64,000 nt of DNA from Sphingomonas gellani. GTDB lineage: Bacteria; Pseudomonadota; Alphaproteobacteria; Sphingomonadales; Sphingomonadaceae. Numbering within the stretch: the stretch's first letter is position 1; each line of letters begins with the position of its first letter. Position numbers and translations under genes: made by a program. Positions 44,471 through 53,532 of the stretch are shown in pieces. The notes under the pieces are model-generated. The model did no database searches, was not told the origin of the DNA, and worked only from the letters and a program-made list of their open reading frames with translations. The stretch spans positions 62,001 to 126,000 of the forward strand of contig NZ_FOCF01000003.1 in assembly GCF_900110035.1 (NCBI RefSeq). The letters are read 5' to 3'.

Positions 44471-45364
44471 ATGACAGCACAAGCGCAAGCAGGGGGTCAA
44501 GTGTCGCCGGACATGGCGCGCCCGGAACCGGTCGTCAGCCGCTTCGCGCCCAGCCCGACCGGCCGCCTGCATCTGGGCCATGCGGTGTCGGCGGTGCGTG
44601 CGCACGACCTGGCACGAGCGGCAGGGGGGCGGTTCCTGTTGCGCATCGAGGATATCGACGGATCGCGCAGCCGGCCCGAACATGTTTCGGCGATCCTGGC
44701 GGACCTCGACTGGCTCGGCCTCGATCCGGATGGACCGGTGGTGTTCCAGTCGGCACGGCTGCCGCTCTATGCCGACGCGCTGGACCGGTTGCGGGATGCG
44801 GGGCTGGTCTACCCCTGCTTCTGCACCCGTGCGGAGGTCGCGGCGGCCAGCCTGTCCGCGCCGCACGGCGCCGAACCGCTCTATCCCGGCACCTGTCGCC
44901 ATCTGTCGTCGCCCGACCTGTCCAGGCCGCACAGCTGGCGCATCGCCATGGCCCGCGCCGTAGCGGTGGCGGGGCCGCTCGGCTGGCACGACGCGGCGGC
45001 TGGCCATGTCCGTGCCGATCCGCTGGCGCAGGGCGACGTGATCCTGGCGCGCAAGGATGCGCCGGCCAGCTATCACCTTGCGGTCACGGTGGACGATGCG
45101 GCGCAGGGGATCAGCGACGTGGTGCGCGGGCAGGACCTGTTTCGCGCGACCGACATCCACCGGCTTCTCCAGGCGCTGCTCGGCCTGCCGACGCCGCATT
45201 ATCACCATCACCCGCTGCTGACCGGGGCGGACGGGCAGCGGCTGGCGAAGCGGAACGGCGCGCCGACTTTGGAGGCGATGCGGCTGGGCGGCGGGGACGG
45301 ACGGGCGCTGGCCGCCGATCTGCGCGCCGGGCGCCTTCCGGCCGGCTTCGCCCCATTGGCTTGA
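44471..45364 (+). CDS. gluQRS: Glutamyl-Q tRNA(Asp) synthetase
   Basis: A 297-residue truncated glutamyl-tRNA synthetase that glutamylates queuosine in the tRNA(Asp) anticodon. It has the HIGH-like motif PSPTGRLHLGHAVS, RIEDIDGSR, the zinc-binding YPCFCTR and PGTCR cysteines, and a KMSK-like RLAKRNG, but no anticodon-binding domain. A later ATG at 44513 is possible. A queuosine precursor transporter gene elsewhere in the window (53533) is part of the same general pathway. Confidence 0.93.
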   Translation: MTAQAQAGGQVSPDMARPEPVVSRFAPSPTGRLHLGHAVSAVRAHDLARAAGGRFLLRIEDIDGSRSRPEHVSAILADLDWLGLDPDGPVVFQSARLPLYADALDRLRDAGLVYPCFCTRAEVAAASLSAPHGAEPLYPGTCRHLSSPDLSRPHSWRIAMARAVAVAGPLGWHDAAAGHVRADPLAQGDVILARKDAPASYHLAVTVDDAAQGISDVVRGQDLFRATDIHRLLQALLGLPTPHYHHHPLLTGADGQRLAKRNGAPTLEAMRLGGGDGRALAADLRAGRLPAGFAPLA

Positions 45365-45390
45365 CGCGCCGGAGCGCCTAGATTGCGCCC

Positions 45391-45618
45391 ATGACCACCT
45401 TTCTCGTCATCCTGCTGGTCGCCGCGATGATCGCGACCGTCGTGGCGCTGGTGCGCGGCATCGTCACCTTTCTTCAGGAGCGTACGGAGGAGGTGAAGGG
45501 CAACGGCCCCAGCGCCGGCGCGCTGAAATCGAACCGGATGATGCAGATGCGCATCTTCTTCCAGGCGGCGGCGATCATGATCGTGGTGCTGATCCTGGTG
45601 CTGGCAAAGGGCACCTGA
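45391..45618 (+). CDS. Twin-transmembrane HIG1-domain protein
   Basis: A 75-residue protein with two membrane helices (about 3-28 and 52-72) separated by a polar loop, with SNRMMQMRIFFQAAAIMIV resembling the HIG1 (hypoxia-induced) domain. In alphaproteobacteria such proteins are seen beside cobalamin adenosyltransferase genes, as here. HIG1 proteins associate with cytochrome oxidase in mitochondria; the role here is not known. Confidence 0.7.
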   Translation: MTTFLVILLVAAMIATVVALVRGIVTFLQERTEEVKGNGPSAGALKSNRMMQMRIFFQAAAIMIVVLILVLAKGT

Positions 45619-45640
45619 CGGGGTCGCCGAAGAGGTACGC

Positions 45641-46225
45641 ATGGTCCGCCTGAACCGCATCTACACCCGCACCGGCGATGCCGGCACGACGGGACTGGTC
45701 GACGGATCGCGCCTGTCAAAGGCGGATGCGCGCATGACCGCGATCGGCGACGTGGACGAGGCGAACAGCGCCCTTGGCGTCGCGATCGTCGCACTGGGCG
45801 GTGACCCGCTGGTCACGGCATTGACCCGTATCCAGAACGACCTGTTCGACCTTGGCGCCGATATCGCAACGCCGGCCGAGGCGGATGATGATTTCGCCCC
45901 GTCCGACATGCGTCTGCGCATCGTGCCGGGGCAGGTGGAGCGGCTGGAGCGGGAGATCGACGCGCTGAACGAGCGACTGGCGCCGCTGACCAGCTTCGTC
46001 CTGCCGGGCGGTACGCCGGGGGCGGCAGGGCTGCACTTGGCACGCGCGATCGTGCGCCGGGCGGAGCGTTCGGCGGTTGCGGCGCACGGCGCATGTACGG
46101 GCGGATTGAACCCGCAGGCGATAACCTATCTCAACCGACTGTCGGATTACCTGTTCGTCGCCGCGCGGTCAGTGAACCAGTTTGGGGCCGGTGACGTTCT
46201 ATGGAGGCCCGGCGCCACGCGCTGA
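45641..46225 (+). CDS. Cob(I)yrinic acid a,c-diamide adenosyltransferase (PduO type)
   Basis: A 194-residue enzyme transferring the adenosyl group of ATP to cob(I)alamin. The ATP-binding N-terminus is IYTRTGDAGTTGLVDGSR, followed by GDVDEANSALG and late RRAERSAVAA and YLNRLSDYLFVAAR. It has a five-helix bundle layout as usual. The ATG lies 22 bases after the HIG1 protein stop. The egtB gene starts 32 bases downstream. Confidence 0.95.
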   Translation: MVRLNRIYTRTGDAGTTGLVDGSRLSKADARMTAIGDVDEANSALGVAIVALGGDPLVTALTRIQNDLFDLGADIATPAEADDDFAPSDMRLRIVPGQVERLEREIDALNERLAPLTSFVLPGGTPGAAGLHLARAIVRRAERSAVAAHGACTGGLNPQAITYLNRLSDYLFVAARSVNQFGAGDVLWRPGATR

Positions 46226-46257
46226 GGCGTTGTGCACCTGTGGGAGGGCCGCCGTCC

Positions 46258-47511
46258 ATGTCGTCATTACCCGTCCGGCAGGACCTGTCCGGCCTGTCCG
46301 ATCGCTTTTCCGCCGTGCGCGCCCTGTCGCTGGCGCTTGCCGAACCCTTGTCGGACGCGGATGCGACGGTGCAGTCGATGCCCGACGCATCGCCTGCCAA
46401 ATGGCATCTGGCGCACACCACCTGGTTCTTCGAGACGTTCGTACTGCGCGACCATGTGCCGGGATACCGCCTGCACGACGAGCGCTGGCCGTTCCTGTTC
46501 AACAGCTATTACGAGGCGGAGGGCCGGCGTCATGCGCGGCACCGTCGCGGCATGGTGACCCGGCCGACGCTGGACGAGGTGCGCGCCTATCGCGGCCATG
46601 TCGACGCCGCGCTTTCCGACGCGCTGCCGACCCTGCCGGCGGCGGTGCAGGCGCTGGTCGAACTGGGCTGCCATCATGAGCAGCAGCACCAGGAACTGCT
46701 GGTCACCGACATCCTGCACCTGTTTTCCGAAAACCCGCTGGAACCGGCGCTGTGGCCCGCCGCGCCGCGTCGCCCGGTGGCGGTGCCGAGCGCCCCCGGC
46801 TGGATCGAGCGTCCCGGCGGCCTCGTGCAGATCGGCCATGACGGGGGCGACTTCGCCTTCGATTGCGAGGGACCGCGTCACCAAGCGTTGCTCCATCCGC
46901 ACGCCATCGCGGACCGGACGGTGACCAATGCTGAATGGGCCGCGTTCATCGCCGATGGCGGCTATGACGACGCACGCCTGTGGCTGTCGGACGGCTGGGC
47001 CTGGGTGAAGCGCGAGGGGATCGCCGCGCCGATGTACTGGGAACGGCAGGGCGACGGGTGGACCCGATTCGGCCTGGACGGACGCCAGCCCGTCGATGCG
47101 TCCGCCCCGGTCACTCATGTCAGCTTCTTCGAGGCGGACGCCTACGCCGCCTGGGCCGGCGCGCGCTTGCCGACGGAGGCGGAGTGGGAAGCGGCCGCGG
47201 CCGGTCACGACCCCGTGGGCGGCAACCAGATGGACACCGCCGGCCCCGTCGCGCCGCAGGCGGGCACCGGCCCGCGCTGGTTCGGCGATGTGTGGGAATG
47301 GACCGGCAGCGCGTTTCGCCCTTATCCCGGCTTTCGCGCCGCGGAGGGTGCGGTCGGCGAGTACAACGGCAAGTTCATGAACGGTCAATTCGTGCTGCGC
47401 GGCGGATCGTGCGCCACGCCGCGCGGGCACGGCCGCGCCAGCTACCGCAACTTCTTCTACCCGCACCAGCGCTGGCAATTCACCGGCGTTCGGTTGGCGA
47501 AGGACCTTTGA
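46258..47511 (+). CDS. egtB: Ergothioneine sulfoxide synthase EgtB
   Basis: A 417-residue iron enzyme coupling a thiol (gamma-glutamylcysteine or cysteine) to trimethylhistidine with O2. The DinB-like half has KWHLAHTTWFFE (His50/His53) and HHEQQHQELL (His140/His144 as iron ligands). The C-terminal formylglycine-generating-enzyme-like half has LPTEAEWEAAA, VWEWTGSAF and RGGSCATPRGH. The start at 46258 begins just upstream of conserved sequence. It overlaps egtD as TGATG, so synthesis is coupled. The thiol donor cannot be fixed; no egtA or egtC is seen here. Confidence 0.93.
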   Translation: MSSLPVRQDLSGLSDRFSAVRALSLALAEPLSDADATVQSMPDASPAKWHLAHTTWFFETFVLRDHVPGYRLHDERWPFLFNSYYEAEGRRHARHRRGMVTRPTLDEVRAYRGHVDAALSDALPTLPAAVQALVELGCHHEQQHQELLVTDILHLFSENPLEPALWPAAPRRPVAVPSAPGWIERPGGLVQIGHDGGDFAFDCEGPRHQALLHPHAIADRTVTNAEWAAFIADGGYDDARLWLSDGWAWVKREGIAAPMYWERQGDGWTRFGLDGRQPVDASAPVTHVSFFEADAYAAWAGARLPTEAEWEAAAAGHDPVGGNQMDTAGPVAPQAGTGPRWFGDVWEWTGSAFRPYPGFRAAEGAVGEYNGKFMNGQFVLRGGSCATPRGHGRASYRNFFYPHQRWQFTGVRLAKDL

Positions 47512-48485
47512 TGCCGCCTTTATCCCCCGCAGAGGTGGAGCCCATCGCCGATCCGGCGTTCCGCGCCGACGTGCTGGCCGGACTGACGGCACGTCCCCGC
47601 GCGATTCCGGCGCGCTGGTTCTACGACCGGCGCGGGTCGGAGCTGTTCGAGGACATCACCCGCCTGCCCGAATATTACCCGACCCGGACGGAAGTCGCGA
47701 TCCTGGAGCGGGCGTGTGCCGAGGTCGCCACCCTGACCGACGCGGGTCGCGTGGTGGTGGAATTCGGGTCCGGATCGTCGACCAAGACCCCGATCCTGCT
47801 CGGCCATGTCGACCCATCCGCATACGTGCCGATCGACATCTCCGGCGCCTTTTTGCGCGACTCCGCGGCGGCGCTGGCCAAGGATCATCCAGGCCTCACC
47901 GTGTTGCCGGTGGAGGCAGACTTCACCCGCGCGGTGGCGTTGCCCGATGCCGTGCGCGGCAAACCGGCGCTGGGCTTTTTTCCGGGCTCCACGATCGGCA
48001 ATCTGGTGCCGGTGCAGGCGGTGGACCTGCTGCGCACCATGCGCGCTTCGTTGGGCGAAGGCGCGATGCTGTTGATCGGCATGGACCGGGTCAAGGACGC
48101 GGCCACGCTGGTCGCGGCCTATGACGACGCGGGCGGCGTGACGGCGGCGTTCAACCTCAACCTGCTCCACCGCATCAATCGCGAACTGGACGGCACGATC
48201 CCGGCCGAGTCCTTCCGCCACGTCGCGCGCTGGAACGACGATGCCGCGCGGATCGAGATGCATCTGGAGGCGGTGGAGGACGTGGCCTTCACGGTTGCCG
48301 GCCGCGACTTCGCGATGCGGGCGGGTGAGACCATCCACACCGAGAACAGCCACAAATATGGCGACCGCGACGCGCGGCTGTTGCTGGCGGCGGGCGGCTG
48401 GACCCCCCGGGCCTGCTGGACGGACGCCGACGATCGATTTGCGGTGCATCTGGCGGAGGCGTTGCCCGAAGCGGCCGCGCCCTGA
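47511..48485 (+). CDS. egtD: Histidine N-alpha-methyltransferase EgtD
   Basis: A 324-residue SAM-dependent enzyme that trimethylates histidine to hercynine, the first step in ergothioneine synthesis. Diagnostic segments are FYDRRGSELFEDITRLPEYY, the SAM site VEFGSGSSTKTP, and LGFFPGSTIGN; ETIHTENSHKY near the end is a conserved EgtD stretch. It is coupled directly to egtB. Confidence 0.94.
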   Translation: MPPLSPAEVEPIADPAFRADVLAGLTARPRAIPARWFYDRRGSELFEDITRLPEYYPTRTEVAILERACAEVATLTDAGRVVVEFGSGSSTKTPILLGHVDPSAYVPIDISGAFLRDSAAALAKDHPGLTVLPVEADFTRAVALPDAVRGKPALGFFPGSTIGNLVPVQAVDLLRTMRASLGEGAMLLIGMDRVKDAATLVAAYDDAGGVTAAFNLNLLHRINRELDGTIPAESFRHVARWNDDAARIEMHLEAVEDVAFTVAGRDFAMRAGETIHTENSHKYGDRDARLLLAAGGWTPRACWTDADDRFAVHLAEALPEAAAP

Positions 48486-48546
48486 CGGGCTTCCCCTCCT
48501 CGCCTGAAGCGGGCAAGGGCGACGCAAACGATCGAGGAGTGAGGGG

Positions 48547-49428
48547 ATGACTGCAACCGAACAGGTCGTGGGCGTGATCGGGGCCGGCCAGATGGGCGCC
48601 GGCATCGCTCAGGTGGCCGCGCAGGCCGGCTATCACGTGCTTCTCGCGGATATTTTGCGCGATCGGGCGGAGGCGGGCAAGGCGGGTATCGCCAAACAGC
48701 TCGATCGTCTGGTCGCCAAGGAAAAGATCGCAGCCGACGCGCGCGACACGGCGCTGGCCGCGATCGAGCCCGTCGATGCGGTCGATGCGATGGGCGATTG
48801 CGCGCTGGTGATCGAGGCGGCGACCGAGCGCGAGGCGATCAAGCGCGACATCTTCGGGCGCGTCGGGCTGGTGCTGGGCCAGGATGCCGTGCTCGCCTCC
48901 AACACCTCGTCGATCCCGATCACGCGGCTGGCCCAGGCGGCGCCCGATCCGGCGCGCTTCGTCGGGGTGCACTTCTTCAACCCGGTGCCCGTCATGGGCC
49001 TGATCGAGCTGATCCGCGGCCTGGCCACCAGCGACGCCACGGTGGCGAAGGTGGAGGCGTTCGCGGAGCGGCTGGGCAAGCGGGTCGTGCGGGCGAACGA
49101 CGCACCCGGCTTCATCGTCAACCGCGTGCTGATGCCGATGCTGAACGAGGCGTGCTTCGCGCTGGGGGAGGGGGTGGCGACCATCCCCGACATCGATGCC
49201 GCCTGCCAGCTGGGCCTCAACCACCCGATGGGGCCGCTGACCCTGGCGGACTTCATCGGCCTGGACACCTGCCTGGAGATCACGCGCGTCCTGTTCGAGG
49301 GCACGGGCGACCCGAAGTTCCGCCCCGCCCCCCTGCTGGTCAAATATGTCGAGGCCGGCTGGTACGGTCGCAAGAGCGGGCGCGGCTTCTACGACTATTC
49401 GGGTGCGGAGCCGGTGCCGACCCGATGA
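48547..49428 (+). CDS. 3-hydroxybutyryl-CoA / 3-hydroxyacyl-CoA dehydrogenase
   Basis: A 293-residue NAD-dependent dehydrogenase acting on (S)-3-hydroxyacyl-CoA. The Rossmann motif [13 protein letters not shown] begins near residue 9. SNTSSIPIT and the catalytic-histidine stretch [11 protein letters not shown] are present, as is the C-terminal helical half [19 protein letters not shown] [16 protein letters not shown]. It lacks a hydratase domain, so it is of the Hbd/PaaH type. Strong ribosome site GAGGAGTGAGGGG precedes ATG. Confidence 0.92.
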   Translation: MTATEQVVGVIGAGQMGAGIAQVAAQAGYHVLLADILRDRAEAGKAGIAKQLDRLVAKEKIAADARDTALAAIEPVDAVDAMGDCALVIEAATEREAIKRDIFGRVGLVLGQDAVLASNTSSIPITRLAQAAPDPARFVGVHFFNPVPVMGLIELIRGLATSDATVAKVEAFAERLGKRVVRANDAPGFIVNRVLMPMLNEACFALGEGVATIPDIDAACQLGLNHPMGPLTLADFIGLDTCLEITRVLFEGTGDPKFRPAPLLVKYVEAGWYGRKSGRGFYDYSGAEPVPTR

Positions 49429-49468
49429 CGGCACCGATGGGGCGCGCGGGTCGCGCGCGCCCGCACCT

Positions 49469-49708
49469 ATGACCCTGTTCGACGCGGTTGGACTGGCGGG
49501 CAGCGCGGTGATCCTGGGCACCTATGCGCTGACGATCGGCGGCCGGCTGGACGCGCGCAGCGGCTGGGCGCTGGCCGGCAATTTCGTCGGCGCCAGCCTG
49601 ATCCTCGCCAGCCTGTGGCACGACTTCAACCTGTCGGCCGTGATCGTGGAGGCGGCGTGGGCGGCGATCGCGCTGGTCGGGCTGATCCGGCTGGCGCTAC
49701 GGCGTTAG
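49469..49708 (+). CDS. Small membrane protein (CBU_0592-like)
   Basis: A 79-residue protein with two or three hydrophobic helices (VGLAGSAVILGTYALTI, WALAGNFVGASLILAS, VEAAWAAIALVGLIRL). The arrangement resembles CBU_0592-like small membrane proteins of unknown role. It follows the dehydrogenase gene by 40 bases and overlaps the end of the convergent channel gene by 4 bases. Confidence 0.65.
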   Translation: MTLFDAVGLAGSAVILGTYALTIGGRLDARSGWALAGNFVGASLILASLWHDFNLSAVIVEAAWAAIALVGLIRLALRR

Positions 49709-50373
49709 CGCCGTCGGCGTCCGGCGGTGCGCGCGCGGGCGTCCAGCAGCATGCGCCACAAGGGGATGGTCAGCAGCGCCGCCATCCCGGTCCCCGGCCA
49801 TGGCGCCAGCGAACACGCGATCAGCGCGCACGCCGCGCCCAGCGTCACGGCCTGGCCGCGCCGCCGGATCGTGCCGATGCGTTCGGGCGCGACCTGGTCG
49901 CTCAACACCGGCGGCGTCAGCACGCGACGTTGCAGCCACAGATTGACCAGCGCCGCGAACAACAGCCACCCGCTGTACAGCACGGTCGGCACCCGTGCGC
50001 TGCCGTTGATGCTCATGAAGCCGGTGACGAACGGCATCGCGACGATCGCCAGCAGCATGACCAGGTTGGGCAGCAGCAGCCGCTCGCTCCAGTGCGCCGC
50101 CATGGAAAAGGCGCGGTGATGGCCGACCCAGAAATTGCCGATCGAATAGAAGCTGATCAGGAAACCGAACATCTCCGGCCACAGCCCGGCCAGCGCGCGC
50201 AGATAGGCGCCCGTGTCGGCGGGATCATGGACGTGCGGCGGGTGGATCTCGATCACCAGCAGCGTGATGGCGATGGCGAACACCGCGTCCGAAAAGAACG
50301 CCAGCCGTTCCAGCTGATGGCCCGGATGCGCATCCGCATGCGCCTCGGTTTGCGCGTCGGAGAGCGCGCTCAT
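49705..50373 (-). CDS. TMEM175-family potassium channel-like protein
   Basis: A 222-residue membrane protein with the TMEM175 (DUF1211) signature RLAFFSDAVFAIAITLLVIEI, with FSD at 27-29, and about six helices in a single repeat, as expected of bacterial tetrameric channels. Family members conduct K+; function here is by family only. The ATG overlaps the stop of the upstream nucleoside transporter as ATGA. Confidence 0.83.
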   Translation of the reverse strand: MSALSDAQTEAHADAHPGHQLERLAFFSDAVFAIAITLLVIEIHPPHVHDPADTGAYLRALAGLWPEMFGFLISFYSIGNFWVGHHRAFSMAAHWSERLLLPNLVMLLAIVAMPFVTGFMSINGSARVPTVLYSGWLLFAALVNLWLQRRVLTPPVLSDQVAPERIGTIRRRGQAVTLGAACALIACSLAPWPGTGMAALLTIPLWRMLLDARARTAGRRRR

Positions 50374-51773
50374 CCGATCAGCAGACCGGCCAGCGCCGCC
50401 GACATCAGGTTGGCCAGACTGCCCGCCGCCAGCGCGCGCAGGCCCAGCCGTGCGATCGTCGGCCGCTGATTGGGGGCGAGGCCCCCAGTCACCGCCATCT
50501 GGATCGCGATGGAGGAGAAATTGGCGAACCCGCACAATGCGAAGGTGACGATCGCCACGGTGCGCGGCGACAGCTGCGCCGCCTGCTTGCCCAGGTCGAT
50601 ATAGGCGACGAACTCGTTCAGCACGATCTTTTCGCCGAACAGGCCGCCCGCGATCCCCGCCTCGCGCCATGGCACATTGAGCAGGAACATCACCGGCTGG
50701 AAGACATGGCCCAGCAGCCCCTGGAAGCTCAGCTGCGGATAGCCGAACAGACCACCGACCGCGCCCAGCAGGCCGTTGGCCAGCGCCACCAGCGCGACGA
50801 ACGCCAGCACCATCGCGCCGACCGCCACCGCCAGCTTCACCCCGGTCTGCGCGCCCTGCGCGGCGGCCATGATGAGGTTCGCCGGCTTCTCCTCGTCATG
50901 CGTCGCCTCGGGCAGGGGCTCGCCGGCGACCGTGTGCGTTGCGCCCTCGGGCAGCAGAGCGGCGGGGCCCTGACCGCTGATGCGCGATTCCGACAGGTGG
51001 ATGTCGGGGGGTGGTGCCATCTCCCGTGACGTCGGTCGTTGGTCGGCGGCATGGTCGCCGGCCAACGCCGGCCGATCGGGCATGATGATCTTCGCCATCA
51101 ATATCCCGCCCGGCGCCGCCATGAAGCTGGCCGCGAGCAGATAGTCGATGCTGATCCCCATCGACGCATAGGCCGCCAGGATGGTGCCCGCCACGCCTGC
51201 CATGCCGCTGGTCATCACCGTGAACAGCTGCGCCGGGGTCAGCGCCGCCAGATAGGGGCGGATCACCAGCGGCGATTCGGATTGACCGACGAAGATGTTG
51301 GCGGCCGCGCACAGCGATTCCACCTTGGACGCGCCGATCACCCATTCGATGGCGCCGCCGATCCAGCGCACCACCAACTGCATGATGCCTAGGTAATAAA
51401 GGATCGACACCAGGCTGGCGAAGAAGATGATGACCGGCAGCGCAGCGATGGCGAAGCTGTGGCCGCCGATCTCCGGACTGGCGAGGGGTCCGAACAGGAA
51501 ATCGACGCCCGCCTTCGCATAGCCGAGCAGCGCCGCCACTCCGGCGGATGCCCCCGCCAGCGCCGCGCGTCCCGGCGCCCAGTACAGCACGATGATCGCG
51601 ATCGCGACTTGCAACGCGAACGCGGACCCGACCACGCGCAACCGGATCGCGCGGCGGTCGGTCGACAGGACAAAGGCGATGGCAAGGATGACCAGGATGC
51701 CGGCCAGGCCGATCAGGATACGGTTCAAGCTGCTGTTCCCCAGTGCAGGCCCGGCACGTCGCAGCCCTTTCAC
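50370..51773 (-). CDS. Concentrative nucleoside transporter (NupC/CNT family)
   Basis: A 467-residue sodium- or proton-driven nucleoside importer. The family motifs GQSESPLVI and LNEFVAYIDL are clear, as is the final ALCGFANFSSIAIQM. A polar stretch of about 65 residues (about 230-300, from PDRPALAGD to DEEKPAN) is inserted between helices; CNT proteins are more often about 400-420 long. The gene overlaps the channel gene by 4 bases. Confidence 0.92.
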   Translation of the reverse strand: MKGLRRAGPALGNSSLNRILIGLAGILVILAIAFVLSTDRRAIRLRVVGSAFALQVAIAIIVLYWAPGRAALAGASAGVAALLGYAKAGVDFLFGPLASPEIGGHSFAIAALPVIIFFASLVSILYYLGIMQLVVRWIGGAIEWVIGASKVESLCAAANIFVGQSESPLVIRPYLAALTPAQLFTVMTSGMAGVAGTILAAYASMGISIDYLLAASFMAAPGGILMAKIIMPDRPALAGDHAADQRPTSREMAPPPDIHLSESRISGQGPAALLPEGATHTVAGEPLPEATHDEEKPANLIMAAAQGAQTGVKLAVAVGAMVLAFVALVALANGLLGAVGGLFGYPQLSFQGLLGHVFQPVMFLLNVPWREAGIAGGLFGEKIVLNEFVAYIDLGKQAAQLSPRTVAIVTFALCGFANFSSIAIQMAVTGGLAPNQRPTIARLGLRALAAGSLANLMSAALAGLLIG

Positions 51774-51930
51774 TCACGGGCAAGCATAGGAAATTTCACG
51801 CCCTCTCGACAAGCGGCGGTGAAAGGCCGGTCGGTGGACGGATGTCACTCGCGATCTTGGCAGGCGATCGGCCGGGGCACGGGAAGAGAACTGAGCCACG
51901 GACACCGTGCCCGACGGGTGTGGGGGCAGG

Positions 51931-52320
51931 CTACGACGCCGCTACCTCAAGTGGCCGCCACTCACCGTGCCAATCGTACAGCGCCGCCGTCGTGGCATAT
52001 TCACGCAGGTACGAAATCCTACCGTCGCGCAGCATCGCGATGGTTGCACCGTCGAAGCTGTTCTCCTCACCGCGCCACGTATAGCGAAACGTCCACTCGG
52101 CCACCTCCCCCTCGGCGCAGGGTCGCAGATCGCGAATGGTCCAGTCGATCACGCGGCCGTCCTGCGCCAGCCAGGTGGACACCCAACGGGCGACCCGGTC
52201 GTGACCGCGGTAGATCGGGCCGAAGCTCTCGATGACGACGCAATCGGGGGTAAGCGTCGCAAGGATCGCGTCCGCGTCATGCGCCCGCCACCCGGCGATA
52301 TACTGCTCCAGTCGAGACAT
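51931..52320 (-). CDS. NTF2-like (SnoaL-type) protein
   Basis: A 129-residue single-domain protein with the cone-shaped NTF2-like fold: EQYIAGWRAHDADAILATLTPDC, then YRGHDRVARWV and a beta-rich second half. Such proteins are small-molecule isomerases, hydratases or binding proteins. No catalytic residues can be assigned. It stands alone between the CNT and ThuA genes. Confidence 0.78.
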   Translation of the reverse strand: MSRLEQYIAGWRAHDADAILATLTPDCVVIESFGPIYRGHDRVARWVSTWLAQDGRVIDWTIRDLRPCAEGEVAEWTFRYTWRGEENSFDGATIAMLRDGRISYLREYATTAALYDWHGEWRPLEVAAS

Positions 52321-52437
52321 GCGTGCTGCCCTTGGAAGTAGGTCCGAGCTTGGGAACGCAATATCGCGGACGCACGCACCAGGACAGCCGGCACGCGTGC
52401 GCCGTGCCGAGGATGCGCGGCCTTGGGTGAGCGACTG

Positions 52438-53205
52438 CTATCGCACCTGCCCGCGCCCCGTGGCGGCCCAGTAGATGCCGCCAAGCAGGTGCTGCAGGTA
52501 ACGATCGTCCCGGTACATCTCGACGTCGTGTCCCAGCAGGGTGGTGAACACGCGTCCCTTTTCGAAGGTGTGGAACCACGCCTCCGGATGGTCCTTGCCC
52601 ATGCGGTGGCCCACCTGGCCCGGCCAGATGCGTGTCGGGTCGTAACTGGTCTCGTCCGCGTTCAGCACGGGGTTGATCGCGATGTGGAACGGGTTGTCGG
52701 TGACGTAGAACTCATCGCTCCAGATCCAGCGATCGGGCAGGCCGAACGTGGCGGGAAAGGTCCTGTCGACCACCTGCAAGACGCCCGTTTGCACCATCGG
52801 ATGGTTGACGAAGGACCGGCCGACCAGCTTCTCGAACCAGGGCCATGCCCCCGGTGGGACGATCGCGGCGCGGTGCACCACCACCGCATTGCCGCCGGCG
52901 CGCATATAGGTCTCGAAACGGCGGCGCTGCCCCTCGTTCAGCTGTTCGGGCGGCGTGTTGAGGAACATGACGGCCGCATATCGGCTGAGGTCGCTGTCGA
53001 ACGCGGCGGGGTCGCTGGTCCAGGTCACGGCGAAGGCATGCAGCTTTGCCAGCCGGTCCAGGCTGTCGCGCGCGACCGGAATGTATTCGTAATGATATTT
53101 GCTGGGCGTCGCGATCACCAGCAGCCTGAACTGGTCATCCGCCCGCGCCGCCACCGGCATCAGCGACATCAGAAGGGCGATCAGCACCCGCACAACGGCC
53201 TTCAT
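52438..53205 (-). CDS. Exported ThuA-domain protein
   Basis: A 255-residue protein with a signal peptide (VLIALLMSLMPVAARA) and a ThuA-like domain, a class I glutamine-amidotransferase-like fold (LLVIATPSKYHYEY, DLSRYAAVMFLNTP, GNAVVVHRAA, GRVFTTLLGHD). ThuA proteins take part in trehalose or other sugar metabolism in rhizobia; here it is periplasmic and of unknown substrate. Confidence 0.83.
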   Translation of the reverse strand: MKAVVRVLIALLMSLMPVAARADDQFRLLVIATPSKYHYEYIPVARDSLDRLAKLHAFAVTWTSDPAAFDSDLSRYAAVMFLNTPPEQLNEGQRRRFETYMRAGGNAVVVHRAAIVPPGAWPWFEKLVGRSFVNHPMVQTGVLQVVDRTFPATFGLPDRWIWSDEFYVTDNPFHIAINPVLNADETSYDPTRIWPGQVGHRMGKDHPEAWFHTFEKGRVFTTLLGHDVEMYRDDRYLQHLLGGIYWAATGRGQVR

Positions 53206-53532
53206 CGCGTACCCTCTGATTTGGCGCACCGCGACCATCGCGGGCGGGGTGGCACGGCGCAAGCGCGACCTTCGTCGGACGTGGGTATGCGGGATGTTGT
53301 GCGAATGCGGCTCCGCAACGCTGTCCTACCGGCCGTCGGTGGTGCAGGGCACGGGGGTGTCCTTCGTCGTCGCCCGGTCCGTGCCCCACCCCTGCCTGAT
53401 GGTCTCCGGTGCGGCGAACTGGAGCCATGCGTTTCAGCTCTCCACTTTCTCCACTTCACATTCCTGCAATTGCCCCGCGCAGGCCGCCGGAACGGGGTTG
53501 AACCGGGTGGCCCGCAGCCGATAGACGGGACC
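53206..53532. other. Intergenic region upstream of the queuosine transporter gene
   Basis: A 327-base gap between divergent genes. A possible 7- to 9-bp hairpin with G-U pairs sits near 53400-53426. I looked for a preQ1 riboswitch and did not see one I could recognise. No gene seen. Confidence 0.4.

Noticed and set aside
53263..53532. A preQ1 riboswitch before the queuosine precursor transporter
   Set aside because: I looked for the short H-type pseudoknot pattern and an anti-Shine-Dalgarno element and could not find a convincing one.
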